Source of the DNA: Agrococcus sp. Marseille-Q4369
GTDB taxonomy: Bacteria; Actinomycetota; Actinomycetes; Actinomycetales; Microbacteriaceae
DNA length: 64,000 bases
Direction of reading: 5' to 3'
Assembly (NCBI RefSeq): GCF_018308945.1
Contig: NZ_CP070501.1
Location: 2,356,001 to 2,420,000 of the forward strand
The notes beneath the pieces are model-generated. The model saw only the letters and a program-made list of their open reading frames with translations, had not been told where the DNA came from and searched no databases. Below are positions 33,117 to 42,550 of this stretch, piece after piece. The translations under genes were made by a program, and so were the position numbers. Every line of letters starts with the position of its first letter. Position 1 is the stretch's first letter.

Positions 33117-34775
33117 ATGAGTGCGCTCGCAGGAGTCGGGGTCGGGCGCGGCATCGCTGCCGCGAAGGTGCTGAGGATGCCGGAGCCGCTCGCGCCGCCG
33201 AGCGACGAGCCGCTCGCCGCCGACGTCGATGCAGAGCATGCCCGCGTGCAGCAGGCGCTCGCGCACGTCGCCGACGAGCTCAACGCGCGCGCCGCCGCCG
33301 CGGGCGGCGAGGCGCAGCAGGTGCTCGAGGCAGCGGCGCTCATGGCGCAGGATCCGGCGATCCTCGACGACGTGCGCTCGCGGCTCGACGGCGGGGCGAA
33401 CGCCGAGCGGGCGACGTGGGATGCGTATGCCCAGTTCCGCGAGATGCTCACCGCGATGGGCGGCTACATGGCCGAGCGCGCCACCGACCTCGACGACGTC
33501 GCGCAGCGTGTCGTCGCGCGGCTGCGCGGCGTCGCGGCACCCGGCGTGCCCGTCTCCGACGAGCCGTTCATCCTCGTCGCGCGCGACCTCGCGCCCGCCG
33601 ACACCGCGACCCTCGACCTCGAGAGGACGCTCGCGCTCGTGACCCAGGAGGGCGGGCCGACGTCCCACACCGCGATCCTCGCCCGCTCGAAGTCGCTCCC
33701 GGCGGTCGTGGGCGTCGTCGGGCTGCTCGACGCGGCGGCTGACGGGCAGCGCGCGATCGTGGACGCGCGGGCCGGCACCGTCGAGCTCGACCCCGACGAC
33801 GCAGCCGTCGACGCCGCGCTCGCCGAGCGCGAGGCGCGCCTCGCCGCAGCCTCGGCGCCCATCACGGCGGGGGCGCTCGCCGACGGCACGGAGGTGCCGC
33901 TGCTCGCCAACGTCGGCTCGCCCAAGGACGCGGCGGCCGCCGTCGCCGCCGGCGCCGAGGGCGTCGGGCTCTTCCGCACCGAGTTCCTCTTCCTCGACGC
34001 GTCGAGCGCCCCGAGCGTCGAGCAGCAGACGGCGTCGTACACCGAGCTGCTCGAGGCCTTCCCCGGCAAGAAGGTCGTCGCGCGCGTGCTCGACGCGGGC
34101 GCCGACAAGCCGCTCGCGTTCCTGAACGACGCGCACGAGGAGAACCCGGCGCTCGGGCTGCGCGGCATCCGCGCGCTGCGCGCGAACGAGGCGATCCTGC
34201 GCGACCAGCTCACGGCGCTCGCGAACGCCGACGCGGCGACCGACGCCGAGCTGTGGGTGATGGCGCCGATGATCGCCGACGTGGAGGAGGCGGAGTACTT
34301 CGTCGCGCTCGGGCGCGAGCTCGGGCTCAAGGTCGTCGGCGCGATGGCCGAGGTGCCCTCGATCGCCGTCGTCGCCGACCAGGTGGTCGAGGCGTGCGAC
34401 TTCGTCTCGATCGGCACGAACGACCTCACGCAGTACACGCTCGCCGCCGATCGGCAGCTCGGCTCCGTCGCGGCGCTGCAGGACCCGTGGCACCCCGCGG
34501 TGCTGCGGCTCGTGAAGATGCTGGGGGATGCGGGGGCTCGCGCTGGCAAGCCGGTGGGCGTCTGCGGCGAGGCGGCTGCCGACCCGGCGCTCGCGGTCGT
34601 GCTCGTCGGGCTCGGCGTCACGACGCTCTCGATGAGCGCGTCGGCGATCGCCGACGTGCGCGCCGAGCTGCTGACCGTGACGCTCGGTCAGGCGCGGGCG
34701 CGGGCCGAGCGCGTGCTCGGCGCCCGCTCGGCCGCCGACGCGCGGCAGCTCGCCGCCGCCGTTGCCGCGGGCTGA
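33117..34775 (+). CDS. ptsI: Phosphoenolpyruvate-protein phosphotransferase (PTS enzyme I)
   Basis: First phosphotransfer protein of the sugar PTS: takes phosphate from PEP and passes it to HPr. 552 residues. The phosphorylated His184 is in GGPTSHTAIL. The PEP-binding barrel has EGVGLFRTEFLF, GLRGIRALRANEAIL and the active-site Cys483 in VGVCGEAAADP. The HPr gene is not adjacent and no sugar-specific EII is beside it, so enzyme I is encoded alone. It is convergent with the second GTPase gene, three bases apart. Confidence 0.95.
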   Translation: MSALAGVGVGRGIAAAKVLRMPEPLAPPSDEPLAADVDAEHARVQQALAHVADELNARAAAAGGEAQQVLEAAALMAQDPAILDDVRSRLDGGANAERATWDAYAQFREMLTAMGGYMAERATDLDDVAQRVVARLRGVAAPGVPVSDEPFILVARDLAPADTATLDLERTLALVTQEGGPTSHTAILARSKSLPAVVGVVGLLDAAADGQRAIVDARAGTVELDPDDAAVDAALAEREARLAAASAPITAGALADGTEVPLLANVGSPKDAAAAVAAGAEGVGLFRTEFLFLDASSAPSVEQQTASYTELLEAFPGKKVVARVLDAGADKPLAFLNDAHEENPALGLRGIRALRANEAILRDQLTALANADAATDAELWVMAPMIADVEEAEYFVALGRELGLKVVGAMAEVPSIAVVADQVVEACDFVSIGTNDLTQYTLAADRQLGSVAALQDPWHPAVLRLVKMLGDAGARAGKPVGVCGEAAADPALAVVLVGLGVTTLSMSASAIADVRAELLTVTLGQARARAERVLGARSAADARQLAAAVAAG

Positions 34776-34778
34776 GGC

Positions 34779-36428
34779 TCAGCCCGCCCCGGGGGTTCGC
34801 TTCCGCGAGCCCTGCGCTCGCGCGATCGCGACCGCGAACTCGCGCGCCCGCTCGCGCTCGCCCTCGATCGGCAGCACGACGACCTCCCGTGCGACCGCGC
34901 TGACCTGCTTGCGCAGCCGCCGCCTCGCGCGCGCCCGCCGCGCCGCGCCGACGGCGCCGCCGATGATCGCGCCGACGATGCCGAGCACGACGCCGAGCAG
35001 CAGTCCGCCGATGAGCAGGGCGAGCGGGATGGGCCAGCCGTCGAGCCACGTCGCCGTGCCCTCGACCTGCGGGATGACCGGTGCGACCATGCCCCACAGC
35101 GGCAGCAGCACCGGCAGCAGCAGCCACACGCCGCCGAGCACGGCGGCGATGAGCGCGAGCCACTGGATCGCCCCGAGCAGCGGCCACCACCACGAGGCGC
35201 GGGCGCCGAGGTCGGTGCGCGCGACCGCCCGGTCGAGCTCCGGCGGCAGCGACTCGAGCGCATCCGCCGCGTGCTCGTGGATCGCGGCCGACCAGCCGTC
35301 GCCGAGCCCCGCCGCGGCTGTGTCGGCGTAGGCGCGCACCGCGGTGCCGGCCTGCGCGCGCTGCGCGGCGCTCATCGGCGGCAGGCTCGTGCGGTGCACC
35401 TCGGCGTCGCGCCGCTCGCTCGGCCCGGGCGCCAGGTGGAGGCGGCGCAGCGGGTCGGGCGCGAGCCGCAGCACCCACGACGTGAGCGGCCAGCCCGTCG
35501 CCTGCCCGGCGCGCTTGCGATAGGAGCCGGCGACCGCGCCCGCGACCGCGTCGACGTTCGCGGCCGCGGCGAGCCCGCGCTCGAGCGACTGCGTGTCGGC
35601 GGAGCGCACCTTGCCCGGCACGCCCGCGGCCTCGAGCCGGCCCGCGACCGAGCGGATGTCGGCCGCGAGGCGCTGCGACGCGGCCTTCCGCTCGGCCGCG
35701 AAGCGCGCGATCACGCGCCGCAGGTCGTCGACGCCCGCGCCGGTCGTCGCCGAGACCGGCAGCACGAGCACGTCGCCGAGCCCATCGCGGCGCAGCAGCC
35801 CGCGCAGCGACTCGACGACGCGGCCCACCTCGGCCTCGGGCAGCCGGTCGACCTGGTTGAGCACCGCGGTCGTGACCGCCGCGTGGCTCGCAAGCGGCGC
35901 GATGAAGTCGCGGTGGATGACGGCGTCGGCGTACTTCTGCGGGTCGACGACCCACACGAGCACGTCGACCTGGCCAGCGAGCCGCTCGGCGATCGCCCGG
36001 TGCTCGAGCGCGACCGAGTCGAAGTCGGGCAGGTCGAGCACGATGAGCGAGAGCTCCTGCCCAGGGGCGGGATCGGTGGCGAAGGGCCGCTCCATGATCC
36101 GCCGGTCGCTCACCTGCAGCCAGTCGAGCAAGGCGGATGCGCCACGCGGGTTCCAGACCGCGGCGAGCGGCACCGAGGTGGTCGGGCGGCGCACGTGCGT
36201 CGTCGCGATCTGCTCACCCGCGAGGGCGTTCATGAGCGACGACTTGCCGGAGCCCGTCGCGCCGAAGAAGCCGACGACGGTGTGCTCCGACGAGAGCGCG
36301 CGGCGCTCGGCGGCGCTCGCGACGATGCGTCGCACCGCCTCGAGGTCGTCCTCCGGCACGCGGCCCGCGCCGAGCTCAGCGGCCTCCGAGAGCGCGCCGA
36401 GCAGCGCGTCGACGGTCGGCTCGCTCAC
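34779..36428 (-). CDS. Dynamin-like membrane GTPase, second of a tandem pair
   Basis: 549 residues. The GTPase domain has the P-loop GATGSGKSS (Lys62), a switch RRPTTSVPL, G3 DLPD at 132-135 and NQVD (G4) near 186. Two hydrophobic stretches at about 411-445 and 465-495 form a C-terminal membrane anchor, followed by a basic segment (RRARARRRLRKQ). A helical middle region lies between. The GTG at 36428 overlaps the preceding gene by four bases (GTGA). It resembles YfjP/dynamin-type GTPases; in Streptomyces, paired dynamin-like proteins act at division septa, which is only a possible parallel. Confidence 0.85.
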   Translation of the reverse strand: MSEPTVDALLGALSEAAELGAGRVPEDDLEAVRRIVASAAERRALSSEHTVVGFFGATGSGKSSLMNALAGEQIATTHVRRPTTSVPLAAVWNPRGASALLDWLQVSDRRIMERPFATDPAPGQELSLIVLDLPDFDSVALEHRAIAERLAGQVDVLVWVVDPQKYADAVIHRDFIAPLASHAAVTTAVLNQVDRLPEAEVGRVVESLRGLLRRDGLGDVLVLPVSATTGAGVDDLRRVIARFAAERKAASQRLAADIRSVAGRLEAAGVPGKVRSADTQSLERGLAAAANVDAVAGAVAGSYRKRAGQATGWPLTSWVLRLAPDPLRRLHLAPGPSERRDAEVHRTSLPPMSAAQRAQAGTAVRAYADTAAAGLGDGWSAAIHEHAADALESLPPELDRAVARTDLGARASWWWPLLGAIQWLALIAAVLGGVWLLLPVLLPLWGMVAPVIPQVEGTATWLDGWPIPLALLIGGLLLGVVLGIVGAIIGGAVGAARRARARRRLRKQVSAVAREVVVLPIEGERERAREFAVAIARAQGSRKRTPGAG

Positions 36429-38371
36429 CGTGCCGCCTCGTCGGCATCGCCGGGGCGCGCGCGAGGCAGCACCGGGGGCGGTGCCCAGCCCGAGCGCGGC
36501 TCGAGCTCGCGCACCTCGTCCGCCTCGCCCTCGAGCGGCGGCTCGACGTCGTCGTCGAGCACCTCCGCCTCGACGAGGTCGCTGCGCTGCACCTCGCGGG
36601 ACGGCGCACTCGCCGCGGTGCCGACCGACCGCATCGCGGTCTCGAGCTCGACCGCCCGGTCGCGCAGCGCATCCGCCGTCGTGCCCCGCTCGACCGGCTC
36701 GAGCAGCGCATCCCATCGCGCCGCCTCGGCGTCCATGAGCGCGCGCACCCGCGCGTCGAGGTCGTCGCGCGCCTGCGCGGCGAGCCGGCGCACGGCGTCC
36801 TCGCCGAAGATCGTCTCGAGCAGCTTCTGCCCGACGACCGCCGAGCCGCCCGCGATCGCGAGCTCGGCGCCCGTGAGGCCGCCGGTCGAGCCGAACACGA
36901 CGACCATGAGCGCGACGGTGATGACGTTGAGGCCGAGCGACATGACGCGTGCCTTCGTGCGCTTGCCCGCGGCCTGCTCGGTGATGAGCTCGATGAGACC
37001 CTGCTGCCACTCGCGCACGAGCCGGCTCGCGCGCTCCGAGAGGTCGGGGGTCGGATGCGCGAGGTCGACGCCGCTCGTCAGCTGCCGCCCGACCGCGCCC
37101 TGCCGCACGCGCGACCAGGCGTCGGATGCGGCGCGGCCGGCCTCGTCGACCATGACGGCGTGCAGTCCGCTCTCGATCTCGTGCTCGATCTCGACGGCCG
37201 GCGGCGGTCGGCCGTGGAACCACGCGACGACGCGGTCGCGCGTCTTGGAGTACCAGGACTCGACCGTGCGGAAGACGTCGGAGGTGCCGACGAAGTCCTG
37301 CCAGCGGGCGAGCACCTCGCCGCGCAGCAGCACGCCGTCGCGCGTCGCGTCGTGCACGCGCTCGGCCGCGTCCTCGTGCGCCGTGCGCACCGTGGCGCGC
37401 AGGTCGCGCACGACGACGAGCTGCTCGTCGCGCGCCTCCGCGACCGCGCGAGCCGTGACCGCGAGCCGCTCGACCGCCCCGGCGAGCGTGCGCCCGGCGA
37501 CGCGGGCGCGCTCTGCGCGGTCGCCCGCGATGCCCTGCAGCCAGCCGCCGACCGCGGCGGCGGTGCCGGCCGGCAGCATGCCGCGCTCGTCGAGCGGCGA
37601 CTCGGTGACGACGAAGACGGGTGCGGTGCCGAGCCCGCGCGCGGCGAGCATCTGCCGCAGGTCGGCCTCGACCTCGGCCTCGGCGCCGGGCGGCACGCGG
37701 TTCAGCACGACGCCGACCGTGATGTCGCGCGCCGCGGCGTCGTCGAGCAGGCGCCACGGCACCGCGTCGGCGTAGCGGTTGGCGGTCGTGCAGAAGAGCC
37801 AGAGGTCGGCCGCAGCGAGCAGCTGGGCGGCGAGCTGCCGGTTCTCGTCGGCGATCGAGTCGACGTCGGGCGCGTCGAGGATCGCGAGGTCGCGCGTCAC
37901 GCGCTCGTCGGCGACGAGCACGACCGAGCCGACGAGCGCCGCGTCGGGGTCGTCGCCCGCCTCGTGCGACGGCGCCTCGCGCACGACGCCCGTGATGCGC
38001 GCGAGCCCGGGGAGGATGCGCGTGGAGGCGAACCACGCGCCGTCGGCCGGGGCGTGGAGCAGGATCGGCTGCCGGGTCGTGGGCCGGATGACGCCCGTGC
38101 GCGTGACGGGGTGGCCGACGAGGGCGTTGACGAGCGTCGACTTGCCCGCGCCGGTCGAGCCGCCGACGACCGCGAGCAGCGGCGCGTCGAGGTGCGCGAG
38201 CCGCGGCTGGATGTAGTCGTCGATCTGCCGCACCGCAGCCTTCCGCGCGTCGCGCGCGGCGTCGGCGCCCGCGACGGCGAGCGGCAGCGCGACGCCGTCG
38301 AGCGCTGCCCGCAGCGCGTCCAGCCGGTCGAGCGCGGCGATCGTCTCGGTCACGCCGCCAGTCTGCCCCAT
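36425..38371 (-). CDS. Dynamin-like membrane GTPase, first of a tandem pair
   Basis: 648 residues. The P-loop is GGSTGAGKST (Lys77), G3 is DAPD at 166-169 and the G4-like motif is VLNRVP. A long helical region (about 270-470) precedes two hydrophobic segments at about 478-515, and the last 100 residues are acidic and proline-rich, probably disordered. The ATG at 38371 has AGGAG eight bases upstream; a GTG six codons later is an alternative. The coupled second GTPase suggests a heteromeric complex at the membrane. Confidence 0.85.
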   Translation of the reverse strand: MGQTGGVTETIAALDRLDALRAALDGVALPLAVAGADAARDARKAAVRQIDDYIQPRLAHLDAPLLAVVGGSTGAGKSTLVNALVGHPVTRTGVIRPTTRQPILLHAPADGAWFASTRILPGLARITGVVREAPSHEAGDDPDAALVGSVVLVADERVTRDLAILDAPDVDSIADENRQLAAQLLAAADLWLFCTTANRYADAVPWRLLDDAAARDITVGVVLNRVPPGAEAEVEADLRQMLAARGLGTAPVFVVTESPLDERGMLPAGTAAAVGGWLQGIAGDRAERARVAGRTLAGAVERLAVTARAVAEARDEQLVVVRDLRATVRTAHEDAAERVHDATRDGVLLRGEVLARWQDFVGTSDVFRTVESWYSKTRDRVVAWFHGRPPPAVEIEHEIESGLHAVMVDEAGRAASDAWSRVRQGAVGRQLTSGVDLAHPTPDLSERASRLVREWQQGLIELITEQAAGKRTKARVMSLGLNVITVALMVVVFGSTGGLTGAELAIAGGSAVVGQKLLETIFGEDAVRRLAAQARDDLDARVRALMDAEAARWDALLEPVERGTTADALRDRAVELETAMRSVGTAASAPSREVQRSDLVEAEVLDDDVEPPLEGEADEVRELEPRSGWAPPPVLPRARPGDADEAAR

Positions 38372-38404
38372 CGCACGCGCTCCTGGCTGGGTGCTGCGCC
38401 GCCC

Positions 38405-39226
38405 TCAGCGGCGCCGGTCGCGGAGTCGCGCAACGACGGTCGCGATCGCGATGAGCGCGGCGGCCACGATCGCCGCGATGCCGGTGGGCACCGACTCCAG
38501 CTCGCCCGTGCACCGGCCGACGGCGATCCACGACAGGCCCCACGTCATGGCGAGCGCGGGCGCGATGCGGCCGCGGCTCCAGAGCGCGAGCGCGACGCCC
38601 ACGAGCGCGACGACCGCGAGCACCGCGATCGCCCACGGCTCGAAGGGCTCCGGCTGGACGCCGAGGTCGGCGAGGAGCGCGGCGGTGTTCGCGGCGGTGG
38701 CGACCGAGACCCAGCCGAGGTAGAGGCCGAACGTCCCGTCGACGACGAGCGCCTCGATCCGCGAGTCGGGGCGCCCGCGGCGCAGCAGCACGAAGATCGC
38801 GATGAGCACCGCGAGCAGCGCGACGATGATGACCTCGGTGAGCCACAGCACGTCGGCCTGCGCGGCGAGGATCCACGCGGCGTTGAGCACGAGCGAGGCG
38901 ATCGCGAGCCAGCCGGTCGCGCGCTGGCGGCGGTCGGCGTGCTGCCTGGGCAGCACCTGCCACACCGCGTAGGCGGCGAGGCCGAAGTAGATGACGCTCC
39001 AGATCGAGAAGGCCGGGCCGTCGGGCGCGATCGGCGTCGCGGCGTCGGAGAGCGCGCCGCCCGCGGACGAGCCGATCTCCTGGCCGCCGAAGAGCCCGCC
39101 GCCGAGCGCGGCGGCGGCGATCGTGATCGGCAGTGCGAGCAGCGCCGCCCACGCGCGCACTCGATCGGCGGTCGTCAAAGCGCCGTTCCTCGAGTGGAGG
39201 GCACCGGTCTCGGATGCGGTGGCCAT
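38405..39226 (-). CDS. tspO: TspO/MBR-family tryptophan-rich membrane protein
   Basis: 273 residues, longer than minimal TspO (about 160). Seven or more hydrophobic helices can be drawn. FSIWSVIYFGLAAYAVWQVLP near the N-terminal third and the later LGWVSVATAANTAALL fit the enlarged actinobacterial TspO/MBR group. Relatives bind tetrapyrroles or regulate porphyrin traffic; no such gene is near. The ATG at 39226 follows a -10 element by six bases. The first GTPase gene begins 33 bases downstream of its stop, so the three genes may be one unit. Confidence 0.75.
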   Translation of the reverse strand: MATASETGALHSRNGALTTADRVRAWAALLALPITIAAAALGGGLFGGQEIGSSAGGALSDAATPIAPDGPAFSIWSVIYFGLAAYAVWQVLPRQHADRRQRATGWLAIASLVLNAAWILAAQADVLWLTEVIIVALLAVLIAIFVLLRRGRPDSRIEALVVDGTFGLYLGWVSVATAANTAALLADLGVQPEPFEPWAIAVLAVVALVGVALALWSRGRIAPALAMTWGLSWIAVGRCTGELESVPTGIAAIVAAALIAIATVVARLRDRRR

Positions 39227-39232
39227 GGCCCG

Positions 39233-39238
39233 ACGATA
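39233..39238 (-). promoter_or_regulatory. -10 element (TATCGT) of the TspO-GTPase unit
   Basis: TATCGT on the minus strand ends six bases before the ATG at 39226, with no ribosome site, matching the leaderless pattern. Confidence 0.45.
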
Positions 39239-39273
39239 GGTTGCCAGGCTAACAATCTCCTGGACGAGACGAC

Positions 39274-39305
39274 GAAGGGTCGGTCCCGAGCGGGACCGAC
39301 CCTTC
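39274..39305 (-). terminator. Terminator of the sdhCDAB operon
   Basis: A perfect 14-base stem (GAAGGGTCGGTCCC and its complement) closes a GAGC loop at 39288-39291. It lies 16 bases beyond the sdhB stop and upstream of the TspO promoter. Confidence 0.8.
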
Positions 39306-39320
39306 GAGCGACAGGCTCTC

Positions 39321-40283
39321 CTAGAGCTTGACGCCGGAGATGAGCGCCTGCTTGACCTCTGCGATCGCCTTGGTGACCTGGATGCCGCGCGGGCACGCAT
39401 CCGTGCAGTTGAAGGTCGTGCGGCAGCGCCACACGCCCTCCTTGTCGTTGAGGATGTCGAGCCGCACCTGGCTCGCCTCGTCGCGCGAGTCGAAGATGAA
39501 GCGGTGCGCGTTCACGATCGCGGCCGGGCCGAAGTACTGGCCGTCGGTCCAGAAGACGGGGCACGAGGTCGTGCACGCCGCGCACAGGATGCACTTCGTC
39601 GTGTCGTCGAAGCGCTCGCGCTGCGCGATCGTCTGGTGGCGCTCCTTCTCGGGCTTCGACGCCGCCTGGAGGAAGGGCTGGATCTCGCGGTAGGAGTCGA
39701 AGAACGGCTCCATGTTGACGATGAGGTCCTTCTCGAGCGGCAAGCCCTTGATCGCCTCGACGTAGATGGGCTTCGAGATGTCGAAGTCCTTCACGAGCGC
39801 CTTGCAGGCGAGGCGGTTCTTGCCGTTGATGCGCATCGCGTCGGAGCCGCAGATGCCGTGCGCGCACGAGCGGCGGAACGCGAGGCTCGGGTCCTGCTCC
39901 CACTTGATGCGGTGCAGGGCGTCGAGGATGCGCTCGGTCGGGTACATCTGCACGTCGTAGTCGACCCAGCGCGGCTCGTCGTCGACCTCCGGGTCGTAGC
40001 GGCGCACGATGACGGTGACGTTGAACGACTCCGGCACGTCGTGCGACGGAGCCGGCTGCGTCTCCCGGTCGGCGCCGTCGTACTCGTTCTCGACCGGCTT
40101 CGGCTCGGTCGACGACTGCGCGGCCGCCTCGGCGACCTGGTGCGCGCTCGACTGGTCGTCGGTCGAGACCGAATCGGGGCGGTCGGCCATCGGCGTCGGA
40201 GCGCCGGTGGGGCCGCTCTGCGAGGCGTGGACGCCCGAGTCCTGGCCCTTGGGGTCGCCCTGTGGCAGCTGGCTGTCGCTCAT
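39321..40283 (-). CDS. sdhB: Succinate dehydrogenase iron-sulfur subunit, with an extended N-terminus
   Basis: 320 residues. The [2Fe-2S] cluster cysteines are in SCAHGICGSDAM and RLACKAL. The [4Fe-4S]/[3Fe-4S] ligands are in CILCAACTTSCP, CRTTFNC and CTDACPRG. It carries electrons from FAD to the membrane quinone site. Residues 1-86 are a polar, Ser/Gln/Asp-rich extension absent from typical SdhB of about 260 residues. The ATG shares a base with the sdhA stop (TGATG), which supports the long form; ATG at codon 32 (40190) is an alternative. Confidence 0.95.
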   Translation of the reverse strand: MSDSQLPQGDPKGQDSGVHASQSGPTGAPTPMADRPDSVSTDDQSSAHQVAEAAAQSSTEPKPVENEYDGADRETQPAPSHDVPESFNVTVIVRRYDPEVDDEPRWVDYDVQMYPTERILDALHRIKWEQDPSLAFRRSCAHGICGSDAMRINGKNRLACKALVKDFDISKPIYVEAIKGLPLEKDLIVNMEPFFDSYREIQPFLQAASKPEKERHQTIAQRERFDDTTKCILCAACTTSCPVFWTDGQYFGPAAIVNAHRFIFDSRDEASQVRLDILNDKEGVWRCRTTFNCTDACPRGIQVTKAIAEVKQALISGVKL

Positions 40284-42070
40284 CAGTACTTCCGCTCCGT
40301 CGGCTGGTAGTGGGTCATGCGCACCGGCTTCCAGTCGAGGCGGATGCCCTGGCTGGCGCCCGTCTCGGCGTCCGTCCGGTACGCCATGGTGTGCTGCATG
40401 TAGTTGACGTCGTCGCGCGTGGGGAAGTCGTCGCGCATGTGCGCGCCGCGCGACTCCTTGCGGTTGATCGCCGACACGACGACCACCTCCGCGAGGTCGA
40501 GCAGGAAGCCGAGCTCGACGGCCTCGAGCAGGTCGGTGTTGAAGCGCCGGCCGCGGTCGTGGATGCGCACGTTCGGGTACCGGGAGCGGAGCTTCGCGAT
40601 GTCGGCGAGCGCGGTCTGCAGCGTCTCCTCGGTGCGGAACACCTGGGCGTTGCGGTCCATCGTCTCCTGCAGCGCCTTGCGGATCTCGGCGACCGACTCG
40701 GTGCCCGTGCCCTCGCGCAGCTGGGCGAGCATCTTCACCACGCCGTCCGCGGCATCCGCGGGCAGGTCGACGAAGTCGGCCCGCTGCGCGTAGTCGACGG
40801 CGTTGTTGCCGGCGCGCTTGCCGAACACGTTGATGTCGAGCAGCGAGTTCGTGCCGAGGCGGTTCGCGCCGTGCACCGAGACGCACGCGCACTCGCCGGC
40901 CGCGTAGAGGCCCGGGATGACGGTGTCGTTGTCGGCGAGCACCTCGGCGTCGTTGTTCGTCGGGATGCCGCCCATCGCGTAGTGCGCGGTCGGGTAGACG
41001 GGCACGCGCTCGACGACCGGGTCGACGCCCAGGTAGGTGCGGGCGAACTCGGTGATGTCGGGCAGCTTCGTCTCGAGCACCTCGGCGCCCAGGTGGGTGC
41101 AGTCGAGGTAGACGTAGTCCTTGTTCGGGCCCGCGCCGCGGCCGTCGAGCACCTCCTGCACCATCGACCGGGCGACGATGTCGCGCGGCGCGAGGTCCTT
41201 GATGGTCGGCGCGTAGCGCTCCATGAAGCGCTCGCCCGAGGCGTTGCGGAGGATCGCGCCCTCGCCGCGCGCACCCTCGGTGAGGAGGATGCCGAGGCCC
41301 GCGAGGCCCGTCGGGTGGAACTGGTAGAACTCCATGTCCTCGAGCGGCAGGCCCTTGCGCCAGATGATGCCGACGCCGTCGCCCGTGAGGGTGTGGGCGT
41401 TCGAAGTGGTCTTGTAGATCTTGCCGAAGCCGCCGGTCGCGAACACGACCGCCTTGCCCTGGAAGACGTGGATCTCGCCCGTCGCGAGCTCGTAGGAGAC
41501 GACTCCCGCGACGCGCTTTCCCTGGGGCGTCTCGGTCATGATGAGGTCGAGCGCGTAGAACTCGTTGAAGAACTCGACGCCGTGCTTCACGCAGTTCTGG
41601 TACAGCGTCTGCAGGATCATGTGGCCGGTGCGGTCGGCCGCGTAGCACGCGCGGCGCACGGGCGCCTTGCCGTGGTCGCGCGTGTGCCCGCCGAAGCGGC
41701 GCTGGTCGATCTTGCCGTCCGGGGTGCGGTTGAACGGCAGGCCCATGTTCTCGAGGTCGTAGACCGCGTCGATGGCCTCGCGCGTCAGGATCTCGGCCGA
41801 GTCCTGGTCGGTGAGGTAGTCACCGCCCTTGATCGTGTCGTACGTGTGCCACTCGTTGCTGTCCTCCTCGACGTTCGCGAGCGCGGCGGCCATGCCGCCC
41901 TGCGCCGCGCCCGTGTGGGAGCGGGTCGGGTAGAGCTTCGTGATGACGGCCGTCGACGCCTTCGGGGCTGCTTCGATCGCGGCGCGCATGCCCGCGCCGC
42001 CGCCGCCGATGATGAGCACGTCGTGCTGGTGGTAGTGGATGCCGTCGGTGACGGTACTCGTCTCAGCCAT
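40283..42070 (-). CDS. sdhA: Succinate dehydrogenase flavoprotein subunit
   Basis: 595 residues. The FAD-binding GGGGAGMRAAI follows residue 20, the His that carries covalent FAD is in TRSHTGAAQGGMAAAL, and QFHPTGL and RTGHMILQTL belong to the dicarboxylate site. It oxidises succinate to fumarate at the cytoplasmic face of the membrane complex. It sits 27 bases after sdhD and shares one base with sdhB. Confidence 0.97.
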   Translation of the reverse strand: MAETSTVTDGIHYHQHDVLIIGGGGAGMRAAIEAAPKASTAVITKLYPTRSHTGAAQGGMAAALANVEEDSNEWHTYDTIKGGDYLTDQDSAEILTREAIDAVYDLENMGLPFNRTPDGKIDQRRFGGHTRDHGKAPVRRACYAADRTGHMILQTLYQNCVKHGVEFFNEFYALDLIMTETPQGKRVAGVVSYELATGEIHVFQGKAVVFATGGFGKIYKTTSNAHTLTGDGVGIIWRKGLPLEDMEFYQFHPTGLAGLGILLTEGARGEGAILRNASGERFMERYAPTIKDLAPRDIVARSMVQEVLDGRGAGPNKDYVYLDCTHLGAEVLETKLPDITEFARTYLGVDPVVERVPVYPTAHYAMGGIPTNNDAEVLADNDTVIPGLYAAGECACVSVHGANRLGTNSLLDINVFGKRAGNNAVDYAQRADFVDLPADAADGVVKMLAQLREGTGTESVAEIRKALQETMDRNAQVFRTEETLQTALADIAKLRSRYPNVRIHDRGRRFNTDLLEAVELGFLLDLAEVVVVSAINRKESRGAHMRDDFPTRDDVNYMQHTMAYRTDAETGASQGIRLDWKPVRMTHYQPTERKY

Positions 42071-42097
42071 GTACCTGGTGATCTCCGGATCTCGTGC

Positions 42098-42550
42098 TTA
42101 GAGGTCTGCGCAGAACGACGGCAGCAGCGAGGGGTCTGCGGTCGGCGGGCAGGGGTTGAACGTGAACGTGATGAGCGTGCCGAGCAGGATGAGGATCGCT
42201 GCGGCGACCGCGATCGCGCCGAGCGCGATCTGGCGGATGCGCGGCTTGTGCACGTAGTCGTTCACGATCGTGCGCATGCCGTTCGAGCCGTGCAGGATCG
42301 CGAGCCAGAGCATCGTGACGTCCCACCACTGCCAGAACGGGTCGGCGAGCTTGCCGCCCACGAAGCCGAAGTCGATGGCGTGGATGCCGCCCGGCGTCCA
42401 GATGAGGTTGTAGGCGAGGTGGCCGAAGATGAGCACGACCAGCACGACGCCGGAGGCGCGCATGAAGATCCAGCCGGCCTTCTCGAAGCTCGGTCCGCGC
42501 TTCGAGCGCGCGGGGTAGGCGTAGTTCGGGGTCTCGATCGTGGCGGTCAT
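42098..42550 (-). CDS. sdhD: Succinate dehydrogenase membrane anchor, SdhD
   Basis: 150 residues with three membrane helices (about 28-50, 73-90 and 107-130). ILHGSNGMRTIVNDY in the second helix holds the conserved His of the heme/quinone region. It shares one base with the sdhC stop (TGATG). Confidence 0.93.
   Translation of the reverse strand: MTATIETPNYAYPARSKRGPSFEKAGWIFMRASGVVLVVLIFGHLAYNLIWTPGGIHAIDFGFVGGKLADPFWQWWDVTMLWLAILHGSNGMRTIVNDYVHKPRIRQIALGAIAVAAAILILLGTLITFTFNPCPPTADPSLLPSFCADL

Noticed and set aside
34779-38371. The GTPase pair as a defence system.
   Set aside because: Their neighbours are housekeeping genes, there is no sign of transfer in composition, and no effector or nuclease is coupled.
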